From: G038396625 sp038396625
GTDB taxonomy: Bacteria > Bacillota > Clostridia > Peptostreptococcales > Thermotaleaceae
Assembly: GCA_038396625.1 (NCBI GenBank)
Contig: CP121688.1
Coordinates: 2,790,001-2,854,000, forward strand
Direction of reading: 5' to 3'
DNA: 64,000 nucleotides
Below the pieces are notes generated by a model. It was not told the origin of the DNA. It saw nothing but the letters and a program-made list of their open reading frames with translations, and made no database searches. Shown piece after piece: positions 1 through 7,730 of this stretch. Position 1 is the first letter of the stretch, and every line of letters begins with the position of its first letter. The translations under genes were made by a program, and so were the position numbers.

Positions 1-787
1 TTAAAGCATCTGGCGTTGCATCTACACCACCAACAAGTATTTCTCCTAATTTTCCAGCTGCTTCAATTGCATTGATTGCACCTAAAGCCATATCATCATT
101 GTTGGAAGCCACTGCATCAATTTTATCACCACTCGCTAGCCAGTTTTCCATCAAAGCCATTCCCTTTGCTCTTGACCATTCACCTGTTTGCTCTTTAATC
201 ACTTTAATATCTGGATATTTCTCTTCAATAACTTTTTTTACGCCCTCTGTTCTCATGATGGCAGATTCATTATCCAATTTCCCCATCATAATTACGACAT
301 TACCTTTTCCACCCATTTTCTCTGCTAAGTATTCCATTTGGAAGATTCCTGCATCAATTGATTCAGATCCAACGAAGATTACATCATCAGGTAAATTTCC
401 AGGTAATCTGTTTACATACACTAGAGGTACATCAGCATTTTGAGCAGCTTCTGTAATAGGTGCAGTTGCTTCCGTATTCACAGGAACAACAATTACTGCG
501 TCAACGCCTTGTGCAATAAAGTTTTCTACTTGTCCTAGCTGTTTTACTGCATCTTCCTTGGCATCTACATAAGTAACCTCTACTTCATCGCCTAATGATT
601 TTGCATAAGCATCCATACCATCTTTCATATACATTAAGAACGTATCATCGAAGTTAGAAATAGAAACCCCTACTTTCACTTTCCCATCTTCCTTAGCAGA
701 TTCATTTGTTGTACCCTTCTCGCCACATCCTACAAATAATGTTAACCCCATCATAAGAATCAATAGTATTGCAAGAATTTTTTTCAC
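1..787 (-). CDS. sugar/polyol ABC transporter substrate-binding lipoprotein (partial, C-terminus off window)
   Basis: The gene is cut by the left edge; 262 codons are visible. It starts at a GTG behind a GGGAGG ribosome binding site. The N-terminus has a lysine pair, a hydrophobic stretch and a lipobox ending LFVGC, so the product is a lipoprotein on the outer face of the membrane. The fold is a type I periplasmic-binding protein (Peripla_BP_4: ribose, galactose and inositol binders): SNFDDTF early, QVENFIAQGVDAVIVVPVN in the first lobe, and SNNDDMALGA in the second. It lies downstream of the Gfo/Idh dehydrogenase, probably in the same operon, so an inositol-like polyol or a sugar is a reasonable ligand. 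That is inferred from context and is not shown by the sequence. ATPase and permease genes would lie left of the window. Confidence 0.88.
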   Translation of the reverse strand, partial: MKKILAILLILMMGLTLFVGCGEKGTTNESAKEDGKVKVGVSISNFDDTFLMYMKDGMDAYAKSLGDEVEVTYVDAKEDAVKQLGQVENFIAQGVDAVIVVPVNTEATAPITEAAQNADVPLVYVNRLPGNLPDDVIFVGSESIDAGIFQMEYLAEKMGGKGNVVIMMGKLDNESAIMRTEGVKKVIEEKYPDIKVIKEQTGEWSRAKGMALMENWLASGDKIDAVASNNDDMALGAINAIEAAGKLGEILVGGVDATPDAL

Positions 788-951
788 CGCTTTTTCCTCC
801 CTTAATATTTATTTTTATATAATACCCAAATCCTTAACTTTCATTTCGATGATTTCCTTGTGCAAGGATATGGGTTTATAATTGATCGTTTGAATATTCA
901 GTTATATTTTTGTAAAAAAACGGAGATGCTTTGTTACTAGGGTTATATTTT

Positions 952-1974
952 TTATAATCTAATAAGTTTATTTTCTCTAAAGGAATCTGTTGCTGCATAA
1001 GCAATGACAGTTGATCTAGTTCCATCATATACCGTTACATCCGGTCGTCGGTTCTCTATAATACAATCCACAAACTCCTGTAATTCGTCTATATATGCCT
1101 GCTCAAATCTTTCCAAAAAGTTCTGGGAACATTCTTTTCTTACACCCTGCTCGTCTAATATTTCCACTAAATTTTTTTGTGGCACAGCACCAATTCTTAA
1201 AATACCTTTAGTACCAATAATCTCTGTTTCCACATTATAACCATGAGGCGCTGTCCTACCTGCAAACAAAAATGCCATCGTTTCATTTTTAAACTGTATG
1301 AGTGCTGAAACATTATCTCCATCCTGATATTGCGCAAACTCTGGATGGGCATAACATCCACCAACTGCAAAAACTGTCTTTGCCTCTGATTCTAGGAACC
1401 ATCTTGCTAAATCGATATCATGAACAGCCATGTCGATAAACTGACCTCCACTATGTCCAGCATATTGAATAGCACCTTCTATCGCACTTTCTGGATCTTG
1501 ACTATACCCTCTAAATAAAATCGGTTTTCCGATAACACCCTCTGCAACTTTTTTCTTCGCATAAGCATAAGACGGATCATATCTTCTCATAAAACCCAGC
1601 ATAAATATTTTGTCTGGATGCTTTTCTACTGCAGCTTCTGCTAATTTACATTCTTCTAAGGTAGTTCCTAAGGGTTTTTCGCTAAATACATGAAACCCAG
1701 CATCTAAAGCATCTGCAATTTGTTGACAATGTTCTGCGGAAGGAGATGCGATAAATATGGCATCTAGTTCTTGATTCTTTATCATCTCACTAAAAGCAGT
1801 ATAGCCATATGGAATATGCCAAGCTTTCATCACTTCTTTTACTTCTTCCTCTATAATACTACATACTGCCATCAATTCTGCATTGGGAATTCTAAAGGCA
1901 ATATTTTCTGCATGTTTTCTCCCTAATCTCCCTAGGCCTACGATTCCTATTTTGACTTTTTGCATTGACTTCAT
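952..1974 (-). CDS. Gfo/Idh/MocA-family oxidoreductase, inositol 2-dehydrogenase-like
   Basis: This is a 340-residue NAD(P)-dependent dehydrogenase. An N-terminal Rossmann motif GIVGLGRLGRKHAENI is followed by the family's catalytic-lysine motif EKPLGTTLEE near residue 99. The C-terminal Gfo/Idh domain has GGQFIDMAVHDIDLARWF, where the His/Asp pair is the usual substrate site. Length and motifs match inositol 2-dehydrogenase (IolG) and related sugar dehydrogenases; the substrate cannot be fixed from sequence. The ATG at 1974 sits 3 nt after GGAGG, and an ATG three codons later (spacing 11) is the alternative. A sigma-A promoter with a LacI-type operator lies upstream, and the repressor gene is its divergent-position neighbour on the same strand. 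It probably forms an operon with the binding lipoprotein downstream. Confidence 0.88.
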   Translation of the reverse strand: MKSMQKVKIGIVGLGRLGRKHAENIAFRIPNAELMAVCSIIEEEVKEVMKAWHIPYGYTAFSEMIKNQELDAIFIASPSAEHCQQIADALDAGFHVFSEKPLGTTLEECKLAEAAVEKHPDKIFMLGFMRRYDPSYAYAKKKVAEGVIGKPILFRGYSQDPESAIEGAIQYAGHSGGQFIDMAVHDIDLARWFLESEAKTVFAVGGCYAHPEFAQYQDGDNVSALIQFKNETMAFLFAGRTAPHGYNVETEIIGTKGILRIGAVPQKNLVEILDEQGVRKECSQNFLERFEQAYIDELQEFVDCIIENRRPDVTVYDGTRSTVIAYAATDSFRENKLIRL

Positions 1975-2023
1975 AAACCTCCTTTGTTTTTGCCAAAGAT
2001 GAAAATTTACAAACTCATTTCTG

Positions 2024-2035
2024 GCAAACGTTTGC
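2024..2035. promoter_or_regulatory. LacI-family operator, perfect palindrome GCAAACGTTTGC
   Basis: This is a perfect 12-bp palindrome with the central CG typical of LacI/GalR-family operators. It sits about 10-20 nt downstream of the predicted transcription start of the dehydrogenase promoter (2052-2080), where bound repressor would block elongation or open-complex formation. A near-identical site lies in the promoter of the LacI-family gene at 3508-3519. Half-sites with AACGTTT occur further upstream at 2241-2249 and 2324-2330. Confidence 0.8.
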
Positions 2036-2051
2036 GAATATCTTTAAAATA

Positions 2052-2080
2052 ATATTACTACATAGAAATTTTTTTGTCAA
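2052..2080 (-). promoter_or_regulatory. sigma-A promoter of the dehydrogenase/binding-protein operon
   Basis: On the minus strand TTGACA (2075-2080) and TAATAT (2052-2057) are separated by exactly 17 nt. Transcription would start near 2045, giving a leader of about 70 nt that includes the operator at 2024-2035. Confidence 0.82.
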
Positions 2081-2333
2081 TTATAAATAATTTAACAATT
2101 GTCGCAAATTTGTTAATCTTTTTACATGGTTATCTATCCTTTAAATTACAACATATATACAGATTTTGTTTTAGTTTTTATTTTATAAATATTTAATCTA
2201 ATGATTGTTATTATAGTTTTTATTCACATTTTTTATAATTAACGTTTGCAAAATCTTGTGCAGTTTTTTATGTCTCATAAGCGCTAAAATAATTTAATGC
2301 ATGGAGAATTTTGTGAATTAAATAACGTTTTTC

Positions 2334-2363
2334 TCCAAAATATTTTCAAAAAAATATTTTGGA
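2334..2363. repeat. 13-bp perfect inverted repeat in the sugar-locus intergenic region
   Basis: Two 13-bp arms (2334-2346 and 2351-2363) are separated by 4 nt. It lies in the 497-bp gap between the repressor gene and the dehydrogenase gene. The gap otherwise holds the promoter and operator, a terminator at 2391-2436 and very AT-rich DNA. There is no U-tract on either strand directly after the hairpin, so a protein-binding or structural role is as likely as termination. Confidence 0.5.
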
Positions 2364-2390
2364 TATAATAATCTTTGTTCTTTATGATTC

Positions 2391-2436
2391 TAAATAAAAA
2401 ATAAACCTTCATCTTCATTAAAGAAAAGGTTTATTT
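2391..2436 (-). terminator. intrinsic terminator of the LacI-family gene
   Basis: A 10-bp perfect stem (2400-2409 with 2426-2435) on the minus strand is followed by a T-rich run, about 36 bp after the stop codon of the repressor gene. Confidence 0.75.
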
Positions 2437-2471
2437 GTATGAAAAAGATACATCACAAATTTTTATTTTCA

Positions 2472-3473
2472 TTATACACCTTTAGGTCCCGTAGTGTTTC
2501 TTATTACAATGTCTGGCTCAAGAATAACGCGTTTTACCATTTTTTCACTTCCACAATTTATTTCTTCTAGGAGTAGTTCCAAAGCTGATTTACCCATATA
2601 ATACGTGGGTTGATTAATGGTAGTTAATTGCACCTGGGGAAGCTGTGCAAAAGGTATATTGTCAAAACCTACTACCCCAAAATCTCTTGGAATATTTAGT
2701 CCAAAGACTTGTACACAATGTAGAACACCTAAAGCCATAAAGTCATTTCCTGCAAAAGCAGCATCTGGGGGATTGTCGGATTTCAGTAGTTTTTCTATTA
2801 GTTGATAACCACTTTTCATTTTAAAGTCTCCATATAAAATTATTTCCTCATCAATTTCCAAATGAAACTTTCTCAAAGCCTGCTTATATCCCTCTAATCT
2901 TGTTGTATTAGAGTGTGAATTGGCATGACCACCAATATAAGCAATCCTTTTATAGCCTAGTTCGATTAAATGCTTTGTAGCAAGAAATCCACCACGCATA
3001 TTATCTGTCTCAACAGAACTATATTTCCCTTCATCAGATCTGCTATCCAGTAATACCGTTGGCGTTGTTATATATTCATGTAAATCATTATTGTCTGATG
3101 TGGATTTAATAATGATCCCATCTACTCTTCTCTCTTGCAACAGTCTTAGATAAGCCCGTTCTTTTTCTTTATTCCAATTTGTATTGCATAAAAAAACATT
3201 GTAGCCATTTTTGCTTGCTGCTTCCTCTACACCACTAGCAATTGTAGGAAAGAAAGGATTTGTAATATCTGGTATAATCAATCCTAAGGTATTGGTATGT
3301 TTTGTTACCAATCCTCTTGCTATAGCATTTGGCTGATATCCCATTTTTTTAGCTTCCTCTAATATCCTTTCCATGGTTGCTTGGTTAACACCGGGTTTTC
3401 CATTCAATGCACGAGAAACCGTGGTATAAGAAACCCCTGTTTTTTTAGCAATATCTTTAATCGTAACATTCAT
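2472..3473 (-). CDS. LacI-family transcriptional repressor
   Basis: The protein is 333 residues long. The N-terminal helix-turn-helix reads TIKDIAKKTGVSYTTVSRAL, the classic LacI DNA-binding headpiece. The hinge is followed by a periplasmic-binding-like sensor domain with LGLIIPDITNPFF and FDNIPFAQ. I chose the ATG at 3473, 8 nt after a GGGG ribosome binding site. A longer in-frame reading to 3569 is excluded because the gene's own promoter and operator (3502-3530) lie inside it. The operator between -35 and -10 indicates autorepression, and a matching palindrome at the neighbouring operon indicates control of the dehydrogenase and binding protein. The inducer is unknown, with a polyol or sugar expected. 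Confidence 0.92.
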   Translation of the reverse strand: MNVTIKDIAKKTGVSYTTVSRALNGKPGVNQATMERILEEAKKMGYQPNAIARGLVTKHTNTLGLIIPDITNPFFPTIASGVEEAASKNGYNVFLCNTNWNKEKERAYLRLLQERRVDGIIIKSTSDNNDLHEYITTPTVLLDSRSDEGKYSSVETDNMRGGFLATKHLIELGYKRIAYIGGHANSHSNTTRLEGYKQALRKFHLEIDEEIILYGDFKMKSGYQLIEKLLKSDNPPDAAFAGNDFMALGVLHCVQVFGLNIPRDFGVVGFDNIPFAQLPQVQLTTINQPTYYMGKSALELLLEEINCGSEKMVKRVILEPDIVIRNTTGPKGV

Positions 3474-3501
3474 ATGCATTTCCCCATCTGTTTTTGATAT
3501 T

Positions 3502-3530
3502 ATTATAGCAAACGTTTTCGTTTTTTTCAA
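3502..3530 (-). promoter_or_regulatory. autoregulated sigma-A promoter of the LacI-family gene with embedded operator
   Basis: TTGAAA (3525-3530) and TATAAT (3502-3507) on the minus strand have a 17-nt spacer. The operator GCAAACGTTTTC (plus strand, 3508-3519) lies inside the spacer and differs by one base from the perfect palindrome at 2024-2035. Bound repressor would exclude RNA polymerase. Confidence 0.85.
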
Positions 3531-3611
3531 ATTTAAATTGATTATAAACGCTAATTTTAAAAGGTACACTTTGAAATAAAGCTTTCAATAGGTCATCAAA
3601 CAATTTATTTT

Positions 3612-4007
3612 CTACCACTTAAAAAAAATATTTACATTTCCACTTTCTATCATCTTTCTAAATTTTTCTTTTAGGTAAAGCTTCACAGCTTCTCTTGTGA
3701 TAGGGATTACCAAAACAAACCCAAAGGTATCTGTAATAATTCCTGGTGTTAGCAACATCGCTCCTCCCAACAAAACACACAACCCATTGATCAATTCTTC
3801 TCCTGGCATTCTCCCCTCCTGCATTTCGTATTTTATACGAGAGAGTATTTGCCGTCCCTGGGATTTTGCCAAATACGCACCAAATATTCCTGTAAATAAC
3901 ACAATCCCTAAGGTATATCCTAGACCAATATAGTTGTTTAACTGAAATAACAGTGCCAATTCCACCACTGGCGTCACAGTAAATAATAAAATTAATTTTA
4001 GCAACAT
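3612..4007 (-). CDS. FxsA family membrane protein
   Basis: This 131-residue protein matches the FxsA family, small membrane proteins with about three hydrophobic segments. The N-terminus LILLFTVTPVVELALL and the motif GIFGAYLAKSQGRQ are typical, and LLGGAMLLTPGIITDTFG is the family signature. In E. coli the protein lessens exclusion of phage T7 by the F plasmid; its normal function is unknown. It starts 2 bp after the thioesterase stop, with its ribosome binding site inside that gene, so the two are translationally linked and last in their transcript. Confidence 0.85.
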   Translation of the reverse strand: MLLKLILLFTVTPVVELALLFQLNNYIGLGYTLGIVLFTGIFGAYLAKSQGRQILSRIKYEMQEGRMPGEELINGLCVLLGGAMLLTPGIITDTFGFVLVIPITREAVKLYLKEKFRKMIESGNVNIFFKW

Positions 4008-4009
4008 AT

Positions 4010-4435
4010 TTATTTCACCTCTTCAAGACATGCGTATAACAAATCCCAAATCTTAGGATTTCGCTTTTTAAAATTCACAGGTTTTAAAGTTTTATCCACA
4101 AATGCATGGGTAGTCTCACCCATTGCCAATAGTACTTCATCCTTTTTTCGAATAATTTTATATTCAAATACAATACGCACGCCCTTTAAATTTTTTATTT
4201 TTGTACGTATCCATAATTCATCATCATATTTTGCCCCAACTTTATAGGAGCAATTACTTTCTATAACAGGCAATATAATACCTTCCTGTTCTAATTGTTT
4301 GTAGGTATAGCCTAATGAACGGAAGAAGCTAGATCTCCCTACTTCAAACCAAGTATAATAATTACCATGATAAGCGACCCCCATTTGATCCGTTTCCTGA
4401 TATCTTACTCTTACCACTGCGTCATTGATGTGCAT
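4010..4435 (-). CDS. acyl-CoA thioesterase, YbgC/4HBT hotdog family
   Basis: This 141-residue protein has the 4-hydroxybenzoyl-CoA thioesterase signature YQETDQMGVAYHGNYYTWFEVGR near residue 14, with the catalytic Asp of DQMG. Such single-domain hotdog enzymes hydrolyse short acyl-CoA or acyl-ACP thioesters in the cytosol. The start is an ATG behind CAGGAGG. A TATAAT sits about 45 bp upstream, but no good -35 was seen. It is followed at once by the FxsA-like gene. Confidence 0.88.
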   Translation of the reverse strand: MHINDAVVRVRYQETDQMGVAYHGNYYTWFEVGRSSFFRSLGYTYKQLEQEGIILPVIESNCSYKVGAKYDDELWIRTKIKNLKGVRIVFEYKIIRKKDEVLLAMGETTHAFVDKTLKPVNFKKRNPKIWDLLYACLEEVK

Positions 4436-4506
4436 CTATATTACCTCCTGTTCTGTCCTTTTCTTATCTTTATATTCCTTGAACTATATTATACCATAAT
4501 ATAGCA

Positions 4507-4534
4507 ACAGCCGAACTTTATAAAGTTCGACTGT
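4507..4534. terminator. palindromic hairpin between pyk and the thioesterase gene
   Basis: A 28-bp near-perfect palindrome has a 12-bp stem with one G-U pair in RNA and lies 16 bp after the pyk stop. It is placed as the terminator of pfkA-pyk, but no U-tract follows on the minus strand, so it could instead be a processing or protein-binding site. Confidence 0.45.
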
Positions 4535-4550
4535 AATTATTATTTAAACA

Positions 4551-6308
4551 CTATAGTACATTTGCCCTGCCACTATATACAAGCCCCCTTATGGCGTCTA
4601 CAGTAACGATACTTCCATCTTTTAGTATTTTTGTAACATCTTCAGCTCCAACAATTACTGGCTTACCAAGATGTAATCCCACTATGGCTGCATGAGAGGT
4701 CAAACCACCTTCTTCTACAATAATGGCAGCTGCCTTCTCCATAAATCCTACCATGTCTTTATCTGTTGCAACGGTAACAAGAATATCTCCTTCCTCAAAT
4801 TTTTGTTTGCCTTCTTGTGGATTATTAATGATACAAACCTTTCCTGTGGCAGATTGTTTTCCTATTCCCATTCCTTTTGCTACTATTTCTCCTGCTATAT
4901 GCACCTTAATCGTATTGGTTGTACCTGCAACGCCTACAGGTACACCCGCAGTGATAATAACCAAATCTCCACCTTTTATATATCCAGTCTCCAACGCTTT
5001 TTGAATAGAAAGATCAAACACTTCATCTGTTGAGTATCCCTCGTTCACAAGGACTGAATAGGTATTCCAAGTTAATGTAACTCTTCTGGCTACTTTTTGA
5101 CTTGTAGTAGATACAATAATCGGTGCTTTGGGTCTAAACTTTGATACCATTCTTGCTGTATAACCTGATGATGTGGCTGTAATGATAGCAGATGCACCTA
5201 GATCTTGCGCACTGGTACAGGTTGCATGGCTGATGGCATCTGTAATGCTTTTTTCTTTTCCTACGCCTTTCTCTCTTAATATCGCACGATAATCCAAAGA
5301 TTGTTCTGTTGTTTCAGCAATATTTGCCATAGTTTTTACAGCTTCTATAGGATATTTTCCCGCTGCTGTTTCTCCTGATAGCATAATCGCATCTGTCCCA
5401 TCAAATATGGCATTCGCTACATCCGTCACCTCTGCTCTTGTAGGTCTTGGATTTCTCATCATAGAATCTAACATTTGCGTAGCAGTAATAACAGGTTTTC
5501 CTACTGTGTTACATTCAGCAATAATCATTTTTTGTGCAAGGGGTATTTGTTCCGTAGGGATTTCTACACCTAGATCTCCTCTAGCAACCATAATACCATC
5601 AGAAACCTGAATAATCTTTGAAATATTATCTACCCCTTCTTGATTTTCGATTTTAGAAATGATTTGGATATAATCTGCATTATGTTCTTCTAAAACCTTT
5701 CTTATCTCTAATACATCTTCTGCTTTTCTTACAAAAGAAGCGGCAATAAAGTCTATCTCATTTTCTATCCCAAAGATAATATCCTCTTTATCTTTTTGTG
5801 TAATTGCAGGAAGGTTAATTTTAACCCCTGGTACATTCACACCTTTATGGTTCTTGATTATTCCTGAATTGTTTATTCTACACTGAATATCTGTATCTCC
5901 TATAATTTCTACTACTTCTAATTCTATCAACCCATCATCGATGAGGATTCGGTCTCCTTTTTTTACATCTCCCGGAAGCCCTTTATAGGTAATGCTTCCT
6001 ATTTCTTGGTTTCCAACAATATCTTTTGTTGTCAAGGTAAAGAATTTTCCTTCTTCTAAAAAAATTTCTTCTTCTTGGAATTTGCCTGTCCGAATTTCAG
6101 GTCCTTTTGTATCTAACAAAATGGCGATGGGCACCTTTAACATTTTTCTTACTTCTTTGATGGTGTCGATTCGTTTTTGATGCTCTTGGTGGGTGCCATG
6201 TGAAAAATTGAGTCTTGCTACATTCATGCCACTTTCAATAAGTTTTGTTAGTGTATCTTTCTTTTCGCTAGCCGGACCAATCGTACAAACAATTTTTGTT
6301 TTTCTCAT
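4551..6308 (-). CDS. pyk: pyruvate kinase with C-terminal PEP-utilizer domain
   Basis: Pyruvate kinase converts phosphoenolpyruvate and ADP to pyruvate and ATP in glycolysis. The N-terminus RKTKIVCTIGPASE and the signature MVARGDLGVEIP are diagnostic. After the usual ~475-residue core comes a mobile domain of about 100 residues with GGLTSHAAIV, the His-bearing motif of PEP-utilizing enzymes. The total of 585 residues equals the long Bacillus-type enzyme. The start is the ATG at 6308, 9 nt after GGAGGGG; an in-frame TTG two codons upstream is not needed. It lies 17 bp downstream of pfkA, making the common pfkA-pyk operon. Confidence 0.97.
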   Translation of the reverse strand: MRKTKIVCTIGPASEKKDTLTKLIESGMNVARLNFSHGTHQEHQKRIDTIKEVRKMLKVPIAILLDTKGPEIRTGKFQEEEIFLEEGKFFTLTTKDIVGNQEIGSITYKGLPGDVKKGDRILIDDGLIELEVVEIIGDTDIQCRINNSGIIKNHKGVNVPGVKINLPAITQKDKEDIIFGIENEIDFIAASFVRKAEDVLEIRKVLEEHNADYIQIISKIENQEGVDNISKIIQVSDGIMVARGDLGVEIPTEQIPLAQKMIIAECNTVGKPVITATQMLDSMMRNPRPTRAEVTDVANAIFDGTDAIMLSGETAAGKYPIEAVKTMANIAETTEQSLDYRAILREKGVGKEKSITDAISHATCTSAQDLGASAIITATSSGYTARMVSKFRPKAPIIVSTTSQKVARRVTLTWNTYSVLVNEGYSTDEVFDLSIQKALETGYIKGGDLVIITAGVPVGVAGTTNTIKVHIAGEIVAKGMGIGKQSATGKVCIINNPQEGKQKFEEGDILVTVATDKDMVGFMEKAAAIIVEEGGLTSHAAIVGLHLGKPVIVGAEDVTKILKDGSIVTVDAIRGLVYSGRANVL

Positions 6309-6325
6309 ATGCAATATCCCCTCCG

Positions 6326-7288
6326 CTATATTGATAGTATCTTTGCAAGTTCATACAACTCTTTATTAATTTCCTTTTCTATGCTAAGTGCTTCAGAAAT
6401 ATCTTGATCACAAATTTGATTTCCTTTTATACCAAGTGCTCTACCTTTTTTATTCTGCATTAGAAGTTCAACAGCCTTACTCCCCATCCGACTTGCCAAT
6501 ATTCTGTCAAAAGCAGTTGGACTGCCACCTCTCTGTATATGCCCCAGGATGGTTAATCGTGTATCCATACCTGTCTTTTCTTTGATCTCATTTACTATTT
6601 CGTAGGAATTTTTTACAGTTCCTTCTGCTAAAATAATAATACTATGTAGTTTCCCTCTGTTCTTTCCTTGGATTAATCTTTTACAGATTTCATCGATTGA
6701 CCAGTTCTTTTCAGGTACAATAATACTTTCAGCACCTCCTGCTACACCTGCATATAATGCAATATCGCCACAATGTCTTCCCATAACCTCAATAATATTA
6801 GCTCTTCCATGGGAAGTAGATGTATCTCGAATATTACTAATGGCATGAAGCACTGTATTAATAGCTGTATCAAAACCTATTGTATAGTCTGTATAAGCCA
6901 AATCATTATCAATCGTACCTGGAAGTCCGATGGTAGGAATTCCTTCTTGGCTCAATTTCTCAGCGCCTCTTAAAGAACCATCTCCACCAATGACAACAAT
7001 TCCTTCAATACCAAAGATATTAATGACATTTAATGCCTTTTCCAATCCTCTCTGTGTTTTAAACTCATCACTTCGTGCAGTTCTTAGCATGGTCCCTCCT
7101 CGATGAATAATATCTGCCACAGACGAGAGGTGCATGTCTTCAATATCTCCATTAATTAACCCTTCATAACCCCTTTTTATTCCAACCACCTTTAAGCCGT
7201 GATAAATACCTGCTCTTACCACTGCTCTTATAGCAGCATTCATTCCTGGTGAATCTCCTCCACTCGTTAGCACACCAATTTTCTTCAT
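6326..7288 (-). CDS. pfkA: ATP-dependent 6-phosphofructokinase
   Basis: The enzyme phosphorylates fructose 6-phosphate to fructose 1,6-bisphosphate with ATP, the committed step of glycolysis. At 320 residues it has the normal bacterial PfkA length. Motifs are GVLTSGGDSPGMNAAIRA at the N-terminus (ATP site), GGDGSLRGAEKL, and GTIDNDLAYTDYTIGFDTA with the catalytic Asp. The glycine and TIDND residues match the ATP-using rather than the PPi-using type. The start ATG follows GAAGGAGG. It precedes pyk by 17 bp, and a strong hairpin upstream (7346-7384) separates it from the dnaE group. Confidence 0.97.
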   Translation of the reverse strand: MKKIGVLTSGGDSPGMNAAIRAVVRAGIYHGLKVVGIKRGYEGLINGDIEDMHLSSVADIIHRGGTMLRTARSDEFKTQRGLEKALNVINIFGIEGIVVIGGDGSLRGAEKLSQEGIPTIGLPGTIDNDLAYTDYTIGFDTAINTVLHAISNIRDTSTSHGRANIIEVMGRHCGDIALYAGVAGGAESIIVPEKNWSIDEICKRLIQGKNRGKLHSIIILAEGTVKNSYEIVNEIKEKTGMDTRLTILGHIQRGGSPTAFDRILASRMGSKAVELLMQNKKGRALGIKGNQICDQDISEALSIEKEINKELYELAKILSI

Positions 7289-7345
7289 TTTATGCCTCCT
7301 TCATGATCATTTGTTCTATAAACTAGAAAAAACCTATATATATTT

Positions 7346-7384
7346 TATAGGGGAAAGCACACTTAAACAGTACTTTCCCCTATA
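7346..7384 (-). terminator. 12-bp hairpin between the dnaE group and pfkA
   Basis: Arms at 7346-7357 and 7373-7384 pair perfectly. It lies 19 bp after the stop of the small gene at 7403-7585, as expected for a terminator, though the T-run on the minus strand is delayed by about 13 nt. Since pfkA begins 58 bp further on, an attenuator role for pfkA is possible. Confidence 0.55.
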
Positions 7385-7402
7385 ACATACCATATACTTT
7401 TT

Positions 7403-7585
7403 CTATAAATTTACCAAAACCTCATGGGCCTCTTCTACTTCAGCATTGGGAACTAACACTTCATAAACTCGATCATCTTCTTTTCCAATAGGCTTGATTT
7501 TAACCAAAAACCCTTCTGAATCTAAAGCATTCTTGATTTTTCTAGCGTCTGCTTTGTTATGTGCCATATATACTACTGTCCACAT
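7403..7585 (-). CDS. small conserved protein, DUF2007-like
   Basis: This 60-residue soluble protein has no signal peptide. It begins MWTVVYMAHNKADARKIK and ends with VPNAEVEEAHEVLVNL, a beta-alpha-beta-beta-alpha pattern like the DUF2007/ACT-like fold (proposed signal-transducing proteins). The family assignment is by pattern and modest in confidence, and no reaction can be proposed. The start ATG follows AGGGAGG. It lies 145 bp after dnaE on the same strand and may share its transcript. Confidence 0.72.
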   Translation of the reverse strand: MWTVVYMAHNKADARKIKNALDSEGFLVKIKPIGKEDDRVYEVLVPNAEVEEAHEVLVNL

Positions 7586-7730
7586 AGTTGCGTCCTCCCT
7601 CTGGAGTAGTTTGATTTGTTTTTATTTTAATCTAATTTTTAGCAAATTTCAATACATCCCAATAATTAAATTCATTGAACTTATATTTTGCTTTGATGTT
7701 ATGGTTAATATCATTCCTATTTAAAGCTTT

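Noticed and set aside
2024..2035. Reading GCAAACGTTTGC as a LexA or CcpA site
   Set aside because: It lacks the CGAAC start of the LexA box and the wider cre consensus. The near-identical copy in the LacI gene's own promoter makes a LacI operator the better reading.
3474..3569. N-terminal extension of the LacI-family protein by 32 residues
   Set aside because: The -35, -10 and operator of the gene lie within it, so this stretch is upstream of or at the transcription start. The ATG at 3473 has a proper ribosome binding site.
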